From IMG/VR virus record IMGVR_UViG_3300025162_000021, positions 1-64,000 of that record: a DNA stretch of 64,000 bases; one strand, given 5' to 3'. The translations under genes and the position numbers were made by a program. This document shows positions 33,888 through 42,455 of this stretch, piece after piece. Each line of letters begins with the position of its first letter. Position 1 is the stretch's first letter. This stretch comes from a virus. The notes under the pieces are model-generated. The model saw nothing but the letters and a program-made list of their open reading frames with translations, made no database searches and was not told where the DNA came from.

Positions 33888-34944
33888 AAGAAATATCATA
33901 CTCATCAGAGTCTGATAATCGTATGGCTTGAAGAATATCCAAGAGTCGAAAAGAAAACCTCCGTGTACATACTTCTTTCGTTATAGGGTTCTTCAATTCG
34001 ATATTAGGATCTATGCCGAAGTCTAACTTAGAAAACTGAGTATCAACCTTCTTCGTAATATTCACATCTAAGCGAGGATCCTCACTATACTTAAGTTTTT
34101 CTTCAATAGTAGACTTGCTGAGATCAATACCATTAAAAGCTACTATGTAAAGGGCTTTGGACAGCTTGCTCATATAGATAGCCTTATTTATATTATGTAG
34201 CTGCCAATCTAGGAATTCCTTCTCAGGTATGACTGGTAAATCCGTAGATCCCTTTTCAGATCTTGCTTCGCGCAGGTCTATTAATTGCTTTATCTTTTCA
34301 AATCTTAAATCTTCTTTTTCAAACTTATCATCTGCAGCTTTCTTCAAAGCTAAAGAATCCCCGATTCTAGTGTACGCTAAGAATTTTACTTCCACGTAAC
34401 TAGGATCATTTTTCGGAAATCGATTCTTTATAGTAACATATGATTTTACTTCACTAGGAAAATCTTTGATTTTCACATTGCGTAAGTCCACATCAACCTT
34501 AGGCTTCCATTTTCCGGCAATAAGGTTATTGGCCTGCTCTTCTTGTCCATGAGCTTTAAGCCAGTCTAAATCCTCCTGGTTCCAAGGAAAATCTGTAGAC
34601 GTAATGAGAGGTGTAAAGAAATTCGCATATATCTTTATTAAGAGCTCCACGACGGCCTTCTCTGGCCACTCTTCTACTTTTACAGGTTCTAGGATGAGAT
34701 CTTTTAACAAGTGTATAAGTCTCTCAGGCAAAAGTTCATCGGAGGCCATTGAGAGATCAATAAGATTTTCCGTATTAAAGTTTTTCACATGTATTATCTC
34801 AGGTACTCCTAGTTTTCCCTTCGTAGAAAGATTGATAGGAATATATCCGCCAGGAATATTGAGTTTCAGAGACTGCTGTACCTTGTCTATGATCTTTGTG
34901 CTTTGAGTCATGTCGTCATTTTCGTCGACTACTTCGAACGGCAT
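33877..34944 (-). CDS. Baseplate-region protein of unknown family
   Basis: 355 aa from ATG 34944 (GGGGAG upstream); the open frame extends to 35157 but would cross a terminator. Contains FTPLITSTDFPWNQEDLDWL and a C-terminal block KEVCTRRFSFRLLDILQAIR. The middle is charged with beta strands. Position upstream of the tape measure gene suggests a baseplate assembly factor like T4 gp26 or gp51; unproven. Confidence 0.55.
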   Translation of the reverse strand: MPFEVVDENDDMTQSTKIIDKVQQSLKLNIPGGYIPINLSTKGKLGVPEIIHVKNFNTENLIDLSMASDELLPERLIHLLKDLILEPVKVEEWPEKAVVELLIKIYANFFTPLITSTDFPWNQEDLDWLKAHGQEEQANNLIAGKWKPKVDVDLRNVKIKDFPSEVKSYVTIKNRFPKNDPSYVEVKFLAYTRIGDSLALKKAADDKFEKEDLRFEKIKQLIDLREARSEKGSTDLPVIPEKEFLDWQLHNINKAIYMSKLSKALYIVAFNGIDLSKSTIEEKLKYSEDPRLDVNITKKVDTQFSKLDFGIDPNIELKNPITKEVCTRRFSFRLLDILQAIRLSDSDEYDISYDD

Positions 34945-34990
34945 ATAGTATTCTCCCCTTAGCTTAATTAGTGAAAATTTTTGAGCAATA

Positions 34991-35016
34991 AAAAGCCTCT
35001 CCGCAGAGAGGCTTTT
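34991..35016 (-). terminator. Bidirectional terminator
   Basis: AAAAGCCTCTC, loop CGCA, GAGAGGCTTTT is a perfect 11-bp stem with A and T flanks. It follows the stop of the 245-aa virion gene at 35022. Confidence 0.88.
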
Positions 35017-35021
35017 ATAGT

Positions 35022-35759
35022 TTACTGCTTCTGCCTTGTGACAGTGAGAAGTGAGCTCGTCGCTGTCCCCAACGTACATTTTATATAGCCATAAGGTTTT
35101 GTTATGGAATCCTCTGTGTAAATAGATACGGCAGCAATCGTAGTCGATATAATCCACGAAGGTGATCCCTGCAAGTCAGCATCGGGCATAGTATAATAGA
35201 CTCCGGTTACTGATCCACCAGTCGGCGTAACTGATGTTAAGAATGCACCATTTACCATTACTGCGTCATTAGTATATAGAATACTATCGAGTAAGCTTCT
35301 CGTGCCCGTGATAACTAATCGCTTAGTTGCTGGAATCGTTCCTCCTATAGCACTGATGCCTCCGCCGCTTGGGGGAGTATAATTTAGAAGGGGTCGTATA
35401 CAAGAAAGTGTGATTGTCTGTGCAGCTGTATCGGAAGATAGCGTCCATGCAACTCCGTCCATAGTATTGGATACTGCAGTCAGTCCGGATTGAAAAGCCG
35501 TCACTAGGGTACCGAAGGTCATACCGCCTGCTAGAGTAACCGTGGCTGGCGTTCCTGTTCCTATAGTTAGGGTTCCGGCTCCGTTTGGTACTCCATTAAC
35601 CTTGATAATATTCTGCTCTAGGTATTGTTCACCCTGTTTTATTGTATTTACAGTTAAAGTAAATTCAGCAGATGTAGCTGGAACAGGAATAATCTTAAAC
35701 GTAGCAGTATTTCTATTTACTCTATATCCTGTTGTTTGGATTCGGGCAGTAGCAACCAT
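35022..35759 (-). CDS. Virion protein, beta-sandwich type
   Basis: 245 aa, rich in Thr, Gly and Ser with alternating hydrophobic strands (TIKQGEQYLEQNIIKVNGVP, TPATVTLAGGMTFGTLVTAF). There are no Cys-rich motifs or catalytic residues. It looks like a head-decoration or tail surface protein, followed by a strong terminator, so it is probably highly expressed. Family not recognised. Confidence 0.55.
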   Translation of the reverse strand: MVATARIQTTGYRVNRNTATFKIIPVPATSAEFTLTVNTIKQGEQYLEQNIIKVNGVPNGAGTLTIGTGTPATVTLAGGMTFGTLVTAFQSGLTAVSNTMDGVAWTLSSDTAAQTITLSCIRPLLNYTPPSGGGISAIGGTIPATKRLVITGTRSLLDSILYTNDAVMVNGAFLTSVTPTGGSVTGVYYTMPDADLQGSPSWIISTTIAAVSIYTEDSITKPYGYIKCTLGTATSSLLTVTRQKQ

Positions 35760-35787
35760 CTTTATAGTCCTTTATCAATTAGTAGCG

Positions 35788-35994
35788 TTATTTGTGAAGT
35801 TCTTCAGCTAAGCCAGCTTTATCTAACTTCGAGTAGTATACACCCGGATGATCTCTCAAGTGGTCTTGGGCTATATGTTTGTATAACTCTTCTGGTGATG
35901 GAAATTCTTCGTTATCTAGGGCATATTTTGTAAACCAATCATAGGTAGGCTTGTGCTCATGCTCTACTATGATTCCTGCTTCTAACTGTGTCAT
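35788..35994 (-). CDS. DUF5661-like small protein
   Basis: 68 aa. The pattern EHEHKPTYDW ... ELYKHIAQDHLRDHPGVYYS, then KLDK, matches a small family common in phages and prophages (IA-x-DHL-x-D-x-P-x-YY-x-x-L). Role unknown. Confidence 0.6.
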   Translation of the reverse strand: MTQLEAGIIVEHEHKPTYDWFTKYALDNEEFPSPEELYKHIAQDHLRDHPGVYYSKLDKAGLAEELHK

Positions 35995-35999
35995 ACTGC

Positions 36000-36566
36000 T
36001 TACTCCTTCGGCTTGATAAGAACATATGCCTTGCCCAGTCCGATATCATAGGTAACTAAGGTGTATCCTAGTTTTTTCGATAAAAGCTTGGCATAACTAT
36101 CATATAAAGGTTGTCTCGGAATATCTCCGGAGAACATCAATATATCGATATTTTCTTCGTGCTTTTCTAAGTAGCCTAAAAGAATGTCCTTCACGGTAGC
36201 GAAGACTTCAAATACTGTCTTCTTACTCAAGCCCGATACATTCTTATAAACAGGATCATTGTGTATGGGTTCCAAATAAGCGAATTCAAAAAGAGACATG
36301 TGGTAAGGAGGATTTAGTAAATCTAAAATCTCCATGCTCTCCGGATCAGATCTATCCAACAAGCAGTAATTTAAAACCCCGTTCTGAGTCCTCATTGTAA
36401 CTTGGGAGATATTGACTCTATAAGTACTATTATCGGAGGTTTTAAATTTCGAAATAATTTGAGAGTCTTTTCCGTTCTCATCTCTTATTATTTTAAAAGG
36501 CGTCCAAGGTCTTACCAGGTCGCCTAGTTCTTTAATCTTCGTCTTCATCGTCTTCATCGTCGTCAT
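36000..36566 (-). CDS. Hypothetical protein, paralogue A
   Basis: 188 aa (start may be one of several ATGs near 36566, inside the Asp/Glu-rich end of the gene before). Shares KELG-x-x-x-RPW, FKTSD, the EVFATV core and RQ-x-LYD with the next gene upstream, so the two are a tandem duplication. The LMFSGDIPRQPLYDSYAKLL segment is seen in other phage proteins of unknown function. Confidence 0.6.
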   Translation of the reverse strand: MTTMKTMKTKIKELGDLVRPWTPFKIIRDENGKDSQIISKFKTSDNSTYRVNISQVTMRTQNGVLNYCLLDRSDPESMEILDLLNPPYHMSLFEFAYLEPIHNDPVYKNVSGLSKKTVFEVFATVKDILLGYLEKHEENIDILMFSGDIPRQPLYDSYAKLLSKKLGYTLVTYDIGLGKAYVLIKPKE

Positions 36567-37161
36567 CCAGTAGAATACTAGGATCGAACAAAATGTAGGC
36601 TTTACTCCTGTAAGCAGTTTCGCCCGCCATTAGATAGAATCCAAGATGTTTCTCTATCATTTTAGAAAATCTATCATATAATTTTTGTCGAGAAGGTTCT
36701 TTCGCGGAAAATTCTAGAGCATCAAACTGATCGTAATATGTTTCTAAAAAATTCAACATACATTCTTGTACGGTGGCAAATACCTCCAGGCCTACTCTGG
36801 GGCCGAGATTTAGAATATTAAATGACTCTTCCTCTTCATTTTCTTCCTCACCGGTGGTTCTCGCAAAAGTTATGATGTAACTACTTATTGGAACCTGCGA
36901 TGCATCAGATTCTTCGAGATATTTATGTAAGTCCATGAGAGGTGTGACATATTGTTCACCCTCGGCGGGTTCACCATTAAATTCCTCTACAAGATCAGCA
37001 GGCCATAGCCCGTAGTACCAAAATAATACCTTATAAAAACCGCCGTCTGAAGTTTTAAAATAATAGTATATATTTTTGTGCTCTGAGGACTCATCTTCCT
37101 CACTAATTTCAGCTTTTCTTTTCCAAGGGCGTATCGATTCGCCGAGCTCTTTGATTCTCAT
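36532..37161 (-). CDS. Hypothetical protein, paralogue B
   Basis: 209 aa, start 2 nt from the stop of the homing endonuclease gene. Homologous to paralogue A over its length (GLEVFATVQECMLNFLETYY, EFSAKEPSRQKLYDRFSKMI). Ends in a poly-Asp/Glu tail that overlaps the start of paralogue A. Function unknown. Confidence 0.6.
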   Translation of the reverse strand: MRIKELGESIRPWKRKAEISEEDESSEHKNIYYYFKTSDGGFYKVLFWYYGLWPADLVEEFNGEPAEGEQYVTPLMDLHKYLEESDASQVPISSYIITFARTTGEEENEEEESFNILNLGPRVGLEVFATVQECMLNFLETYYDQFDALEFSAKEPSRQKLYDRFSKMIEKHLGFYLMAGETAYRSKAYILFDPSILLDDDDEDDEDED

Positions 37162-37163
37162 TA

Positions 37164-38864
37164 TTAATTAGTCTTTGTAAAAGTATATACTATGGTCCCA
37201 CAGTCCCATACTCTATCGTATCCATTGATTTGCATATTCTCCCATTCTGTTTTTTTAAAATCGAAGTTAGGCAGTACCTTCTTTAACTTGTGTTTCTGAA
37301 AGGTTAGTCTGTGAATAAGTTCCTTGTAATCTTTCGTATAGTACATGCCAGGAGAATTCGTGTGAGAATATTCGAACCCTAAATTAAAAGTACTCTTACC
37401 ATTAAAAATTCTTTTGTCAGTATACGATAGAACTGTACTACCTAGTGGTAGCGATTTTACAACTTCGTTCCACAACTTTGATATACCGCCGACTACTACT
37501 GTGTTCAAAGAGCAAGCAAATCTAGTTAACTCATACGTATTTTTCTTAAATCTATTTTTAGACACGACTATGTGAGCCACTAAATTTCCTTCTTTGTCTT
37601 TTAGACCATACCTCATAGAACCTTGGGCGTACCCTTGAATGTGATTAACTTCAAAAAAAGATCTGCTATCAGCAGGGGACACTTGAACTATAGAGCATGA
37701 TCTAGCTCCTACTTTTCTGTCACATATTCCTAATTTATTTTTTATGATGGACTTAACTACATCAGATTTATTGATCCACTCGGAGTCCCAAAAATGTAGT
37801 AAAGTAATATTCTGAGCTTCACAAAGACTAGTTTTATTGAAATGATATTGTGTTCCTCTCTGGCCCCTAATTTCTGAGTGCCAGTATATTTCATTCAATT
37901 CAATAGCTAAGTTCCTATCTGGTAAGTATATATCTAATTCAAGCGGGGATATAATTCTACGGGAATTCTCTACGATTCTTTCATTAGGCAGTACTTCTTT
38001 GAGCCAAGCGACGATTTCCTTTTCTATGATCCCTTGCGAGCCGGGGGGATAACACGTTGGACACCGGGGATACTTTCCATTAGCTAAGTAATCTTCAAAG
38101 GCAGATCCACAAGTATTACATTGAAACTTGTAATACTTAACCTGTCCTTCCGTATCTACAGTAGAGATATATTCCTCTTGACTGAATAAAGGAGTAGCTT
38201 TTGTTATTCTTTCTGAAGACATCAGTTTACTCCAGAAATCCTGTCTCTTAGTCTTAAGAACTTTTTGCCAGATATCCGGACCATAAATGCTACATTCATT
38301 GCCATACTTTATTAGATTGGTTGCTTTAGCCTTCTCATGAGGCTTATTTCCGTGGGCACTAAAAGAAGTAATTTGAGCTTTTTGCGCGGCCTCAGACCTT
38401 ACTTGATGAACTTTATCACCATACTTCTCTTCCCACTTCTTCCTAATATAATTTTTATCTTGAAAGATATTATCTACGCCAAATCTTTCCTTTGTAGTTT
38501 TCCTTATTTTAGCTTGAATCTCTGCAGATTGGGCAGGCCTTTCTACTCCGTATCTTTCTAGGTTTGTTTTGGCTACTTTGCTTGAGGTTCCCTTAGCTTT
38601 GCAAGAGTTAGAACAGAACTCTCTATATCCTTCTTTAAAAGATATAAACTTAACGGAGGAGCCACATATCATGCAAGTCGGCTTTGTAGTAAAATTATGG
38701 GATAATAAATATAACTTCTCGGATGTTGATCCTACTGTGGGACACTCGGTATTAACAATATCTAGCCACTCTTTTCTGTTTTTTAAAAACGTAGGAAAAG
38801 CAGGATTGAGTAGTCCGTTTGATCTGAACATCCCTAGTTTTTTTAGTTCTTCCAGTAGCACCAT
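37164..38864 (-). CDS. Free-standing homing endonuclease, EDxHD/Vsr-like
   Basis: 566 aa. An N-terminal zinc module (CMICGSSVKF ... FCSNSCKAKG) is followed by repeated short DNA-binding units (NLERYGVERPAQSAEIQAKI, KERFGVDNIFQDKNYIRKKW) and a zinc knuckle (CNTCGS ... CPTC). The nuclease core reads LELDIYLPDRNLAIELNEIY, WHSE, then H-x-N-K and LLHFWDSEW, which is the EDxHD pattern of Vsr-like phage homing nucleases. A C-terminal domain of about 190 residues follows. Such genes spread by cutting intron-less or insertion-less alleles in co-infecting phages. It interrupts the virion gene block. Confidence 0.85.
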   Translation of the reverse strand: MVLLEELKKLGMFRSNGLLNPAFPTFLKNRKEWLDIVNTECPTVGSTSEKLYLLSHNFTTKPTCMICGSSVKFISFKEGYREFCSNSCKAKGTSSKVAKTNLERYGVERPAQSAEIQAKIRKTTKERFGVDNIFQDKNYIRKKWEEKYGDKVHQVRSEAAQKAQITSFSAHGNKPHEKAKATNLIKYGNECSIYGPDIWQKVLKTKRQDFWSKLMSSERITKATPLFSQEEYISTVDTEGQVKYYKFQCNTCGSAFEDYLANGKYPRCPTCYPPGSQGIIEKEIVAWLKEVLPNERIVENSRRIISPLELDIYLPDRNLAIELNEIYWHSEIRGQRGTQYHFNKTSLCEAQNITLLHFWDSEWINKSDVVKSIIKNKLGICDRKVGARSCSIVQVSPADSRSFFEVNHIQGYAQGSMRYGLKDKEGNLVAHIVVSKNRFKKNTYELTRFACSLNTVVVGGISKLWNEVVKSLPLGSTVLSYTDKRIFNGKSTFNLGFEYSHTNSPGMYYTKDYKELIHRLTFQKHKLKKVLPNFDFKKTEWENMQINGYDRVWDCGTIVYTFTKTN

Positions 38865-38946
38865 TTCAGCCTCTTACTATTATTTAGTATAGGTTATTCC
38901 CAGAAGTTATATTAATTTTATTAAGTGTTATAGTGTGCGAATGTTG

Positions 38947-39260
38947 TTACGTTGTTAGCACTCTCTGTACTACCGTGTTTGAGTATACCATTCCCTTCTC
39001 TCGTATAACTTTGACTATATTATTTATAGATAAGCCGGACTCTCTTAATTGCTTTATAATAAATAACTCCTCCTCGCTGAGCTCAGCTTTGTTAGGGGCT
39101 TTTCGCCCCTTTAGTTATATAAATAAGTTTTTACTTTGCATTTTTTTCCTACCCTCTTATGCTCTGTCCATCTGTTGCGCAACTTACCGGTGGTTTGCCC
39201 CACGTACTGATGTCCATTCTCTATATTAGTTATCACGTATACTATTCCAAATTGTTTCAT
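38947..39260 (-). pseudogene. GIY-YIG homing endonuclease remnant
   Basis: From ATG 39260 (GGGAG upstream) 49 codons give a GIY-YIG N-terminus (FGIVYVITNIENGHQYVGQT, GKLRNRWTEHKR) and stop at 39111. In another frame, 39105-38947 reads a typical C-terminal helix-turn-helix (NKAELSEEELFIIKQLRESG, LSINNIVKVI). The central nuclease part, including the conserved Arg/Glu region, is missing, so this is a collapsed gene with an internal deletion and frameshift. The opposite-strand frame here is an artefact. This accounts for most of the 500-nt gap between the endonuclease and capsid genes. Confidence 0.75.
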
Positions 39261-39323
39261 CGTAGCTCCCTTTGATCTTTAATTAATATCCCCCTCTCAA
39301 AAAGAATCAGAAAGCAAAATAAA

Positions 39324-39345
39324 AGCCGCTCTTTTCAGAGCGGCT
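39324..39345 (-). terminator. Terminator after the capsid gene
   Basis: AGCCGCTCT (39324-39332), loop TTTC, AGAGCGGCT (39337-39345); on the minus strand it is followed by TTTATTTTG. It ends the capsid transcript. Confidence 0.88.
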
Positions 39346-39372
39346 CGATTACTAATTCGTTACTATATAATG

Positions 39373-40842
39373 TTATAGTACACGGATGTTGTTGATTTGG
39401 ATGATCCCGAAGTATTTTGGATTAAGGACCTGGTAGTCACCGAAGGACGCCAAGCCTGCTTCCTTGTAGAAGTTCTTTCTCTGGAGTGAACCAGTGCTGA
39501 AGAATGGTACGAGTACTCCGAAGGCCACGCTAACGTCTGCCTCGTTATTCTCGTTCTTCCATACGCAAAGAAGCTGATTATCCGGGATAATCTGAGAAGG
39601 AACCTTGAACACTGGAATGTTGTAGAGCTCTCCGACCTGGTATCCACCGATTCTTGGCTGTGCACCCTTGGTTGTGAAACCAGCGTTGAGTCGTAGATAG
39701 GTAACAGCAGCAGGACCACCAACGATCCTCGATACGCCGCCTCGCATAATGTCGTTAAACATTACGTCACCAACACGCTCGATAGCCTGAGAAGCAGTCT
39801 GCGCGGTATGGATATAGGAGTCCTGAGTACCGGCGCCACCTTCAGCGTCAAACTGAAGAATTGGGTAGCCGTTCGTTCGTGCAGCAGCCCAAGCAATTCT
39901 TACAGCGCGGAAGTCCAGAGCCTTCTTGATTTCCTGTCCAGCTGCGTCCATGAGAACTTCCTCAGTGGAAACACCAACAGTAGAATCAAGATACAACTCA
40001 GACATGGTCGTCCAGCTAACGCCCAAGGTCATAGGTCGAACCCTGAACTGATAATCAGTCATCACGAGGTCAACTTCACCGAGAGACGTACCAGAAGTAT
40101 CCAATTCTGATGCATACCTACCGATAGCGAGTGTAATTACACCAGCATCAGATCCAGACAGCGCATACACGCCGGCACCGGAATAAGAAATAGTAATATT
40201 TAGGCCGGCGCGAATAGACCAAGTACCAGACCTGTTTTCCATAGCTACGACATCACCGTTAGCGTCATAGCAAATTGCGTATCCCTGAATATAACCGAAG
40301 CTAAATTCAGTGGAACCACCAGCGAAGGTGATCGATGTTGCTGAAACAACGACGCCGTTAGCCATTTCCTCAGGATACCTATCTTCCTTACCTTCGTAAG
40401 TAACTGCACTGTTCTGGAAAGCTCCGGGACCAGTGTAGGATCGGTTAATACCAGTGGAAACACCATACTTGTCAACGTAGATAGGCTTAATGTACTTGAT
40501 AGAATCGCGAGCAGTCTCCATGGCGAACTCAGTGAAGAGCTTGTCACGAATACTGTTAGGATAAGCAAGCCTTACAAGACGAATCATGTTTTCAGGCGTA
40601 GCAGCGAACTGTGAAGAATACGTGGTTTCAGACAGCCTGGACATGTGCCGTGCCTGATTCTCTAAGAGGATCGCGGTATTCATAGCCTTGCGATCTTCCA
40701 TGGCCTTTAGGCCCTCTCCGATCTCAGGAACTCGATACCACTTCTCTAGGAGGCGGCTCGCACGAGCTTCCCGCTCGGTATAAATAGGATCGGACTCATT
40801 GAGCTTCATCCTATCTTCAGTCATTCTTGACTTAATACTCAT
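39373..40842 (-). CDS. Major capsid protein (gp23-like)
   Basis: 489 aa. HK97-fold capsid of the T4 type. The N-terminal helical region (1-90) is probably removed by the prohead protease, followed by LVRLAYPNSIRDKLFTEFAM, the Gly-rich insertion, and DFRAVRIAWAAARTNGYPIL. The classic ending NIPVFKVPSQIIPDNQLLCV, GVLVPFFSTGSL is present. The order portal - protease/scaffold - small protein - capsid is that of T4 genes 20-21-22-23. A TATAAATA box lies 98 nt upstream and a strong terminator downstream, so it has its own transcription unit. Confidence 0.92.
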   Translation of the reverse strand: MSIKSRMTEDRMKLNESDPIYTEREARASRLLEKWYRVPEIGEGLKAMEDRKAMNTAILLENQARHMSRLSETTYSSQFAATPENMIRLVRLAYPNSIRDKLFTEFAMETARDSIKYIKPIYVDKYGVSTGINRSYTGPGAFQNSAVTYEGKEDRYPEEMANGVVVSATSITFAGGSTEFSFGYIQGYAICYDANGDVVAMENRSGTWSIRAGLNITISYSGAGVYALSGSDAGVITLAIGRYASELDTSGTSLGEVDLVMTDYQFRVRPMTLGVSWTTMSELYLDSTVGVSTEEVLMDAAGQEIKKALDFRAVRIAWAAARTNGYPILQFDAEGGAGTQDSYIHTAQTASQAIERVGDVMFNDIMRGGVSRIVGGPAAVTYLRLNAGFTTKGAQPRIGGYQVGELYNIPVFKVPSQIIPDNQLLCVWKNENNEADVSVAFGVLVPFFSTGSLQRKNFYKEAGLASFGDYQVLNPKYFGIIQINNIRVL

Positions 40843-40939
40843 AAAATTAAATCTCCCTTTATATTTCTTATCGGGGAGGTTTCCGTATATTTGAAGAAAC
40901 CGCGCTTACGAGGGATTGAAGATATCGAGTGTCTGTTTG

Positions 40940-40947
40940 TATTTATA
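40940..40947 (-). promoter_or_regulatory. TATAAATA box, candidate late promoter of the capsid gene
   Basis: Minus-strand TGTTATAAATACAAAC in a 205-nt non-coding leader upstream of the capsid gene. TATAAATA is the T4 late promoter core, read by the gp55 sigma factor; a sigma-like gene lies at 8660. The rest of this leader shows no gene. Confidence 0.5.
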
Positions 40948-40980
40948 ACAGCATCTACTCTATATGAGAGTAATGGGTGA

Positions 40981-41003
40981 AAACAATCAATATAAGATTG
41001 TTT
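40981..41003 (-). terminator. Weak terminator-like hairpin
   Basis: AAACAATC (40981-40988), 7-nt loop, GATTGTTT (40996-41003). The stem is AT-rich and followed on the minus strand by T then CACCC, so only weak termination of the upstream genes is plausible. Confidence 0.3.
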
Positions 41004-41047
41004 GATATTCAATCCTTCCCTAAAAGTAATTCTATTTCTAATTAGTC

Positions 41048-41401
41048 CTATAATTGATTGGCAGTGAGGTCTGGCGCAAATCCCGCTGGTCCAGGTGTGC
41101 CTGTTTCTGATTGTACTTCTGCTGCAACAGCTCCTGATGTAGTCATACCTTGTAACAAGGCAGCCAGGGTAGACTTATATGTTTTCAGAGCCTTCTCTAA
41201 ATCCATATCTATCTTAATCCAACTATTAAAAGTAGCTTGATCCTGAGACGCTAAGGAGAAGTCTTCAATGATCATCTCCAACATATCTCTTGTTAGACTT
41301 GTGCCACCGAATACAACATCAAGCCTACAAGTTTTTAAGTTCTGAAATGCGCTAGCGGCCTGCTTAAAAGGATCGCTAGCGTTTAATTGATTAAGTGGCA
41401 T
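41048..41401 (-). CDS. Small head-region protein
   Basis: 117 aa, AATAAAG upstream. Helical N-terminus (FKQAASAFQNLKTCRLDVVF) and a Gly/Pro/Thr-rich tail. It lies between scaffold and capsid genes, as small head assembly proteins do. No family recognised. Confidence 0.6.
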   Translation of the reverse strand: MPLNQLNASDPFKQAASAFQNLKTCRLDVVFGGTSLTRDMLEMIIEDFSLASQDQATFNSWIKIDMDLEKALKTYKSTLAALLQGMTTSGAVAAEVQSETGTPGPAGFAPDLTANQL

Positions 41402-41408
41402 TTCTTTA

Positions 41409-42455
41409 TTACTCCCAGGTTGAAGGAAGACGAGATTTCATAGGCTTATGATCACTAATGTGGCGGCCGGTTACTGATTCCATGATCTGCTTCCTACCTT
41501 CCCACACGCCGTCATTCACTGCCTTAGGAGAATCCATTTCTGCTAAGATACCAACATATAGCTTAGCTGCTTCGGATAGAGTCTTACAAGCCATAATTCG
41601 AGTTCGGAATGCTTCCATTCTCTTTCCATGTCTTTTTACGAGATCCTTGTAGTAGGATTCTACCTTGGTGTGCTCGTTCATATTAAGCATAGAAGATGTT
41701 TTTTCAGTGAAGGATGGCTTAAATTCAGGAAGCCTCGTCGCCGCTTCCACTATGGATTCGTTTTCTATAGTGATCTGCTCGATGATCTGATCTTTCTGTT
41801 GTACTGTTTCCTCGAGTTCTGTGATAGCCTTGGAGCCTTCAACGATAACTTTCTTATACTCGTCTAGTTTCTTGTTAAGAGAAACAAATTCCTCGGACAT
41901 CTTATCGGTAATAGCGGAAGTACTATCAAGTTCTTCGCGCATAGCGTCTATTTTGCTCTTCATGAGCTGTTCTCGCTGATTAATAAATCTCTTCATTCTC
42001 TCGAGCTTAACTTGAGACTCTTCAAATTGCTCAGGAGTAGGCATACTCTCAATTTGCTTCTGCATATTGCGAATCTTAACCTGGAGTCCCTCGGCAATTT
42101 TCTTCCAGTCCTTAGACTGCTTCTCAAAAAGCTGAGTCTCGTTGACAATCTTCCTAATGCCCTCTTTGATAGCGCCTACAGAATCAACGCCAAGCTCTTC
42201 TTTGAGCTTGATCTGCTCTTCCTGGAAGGTACCAAGAAGCTTTTCAGTTACTTTGATTTCCTCTTGAACCCTAGCTTTTAGATCCGGGGTAGAATCATCC
42301 TCAAAATAATTGAGAAGTTCATGCAAATCAGCTAAGCGATCAGCCGGCTTTGCAATAGCGGACGCTTCCTGAAGGAATCCTTCCACGTCCTTGCGGAATT
42401 TTCTTTCCTCAAGCTTCGATATTTTTCTAGTTGAAGAATTTGTAGATTCATTCAT
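41409..42455 (-). CDS. Scaffold protein from nested in-frame start
   Basis: 348 aa, same frame and stop as the protease fusion. AAAGGAGAC lies 6-8 nt before ATG 42455 (MNESTNSSTRKISKL), the best ribosome site in the head block. The start falls exactly at the boundary between protease and coiled coil. This mirrors the known C/Nu3 arrangement of lambda, giving many scaffold copies per protease. Not proven, but well supported by position. Confidence 0.6.
   Translation of the reverse strand: MNESTNSSTRKISKLEERKFRKDVEGFLQEASAIAKPADRLADLHELLNYFEDDSTPDLKARVQEEIKVTEKLLGTFQEEQIKLKEELGVDSVGAIKEGIRKIVNETQLFEKQSKDWKKIAEGLQVKIRNMQKQIESMPTPEQFEESQVKLERMKRFINQREQLMKSKIDAMREELDSTSAITDKMSEEFVSLNKKLDEYKKVIVEGSKAITELEETVQQKDQIIEQITIENESIVEAATRLPEFKPSFTEKTSSMLNMNEHTKVESYYKDLVKRHGKRMEAFRTRIMACKTLSEAAKLYVGILAEMDSPKAVNDGVWEGRKQIMESVTGRHISDHKPMKSRLPSTWE

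Noticed and set aside
35022-35157. Longer start for the 355-aa baseplate-region gene at 35157
   Set aside because: It would run through a strong terminator and the end of the preceding gene; ATG 34944 has a proper ribosome site.
38933-39229. 98-aa plus-strand frame between endonuclease and capsid genes
   Set aside because: It lies opposite the decayed GIY-YIG gene, whose minus-strand pieces have recognisable domains; the plus frame has none.
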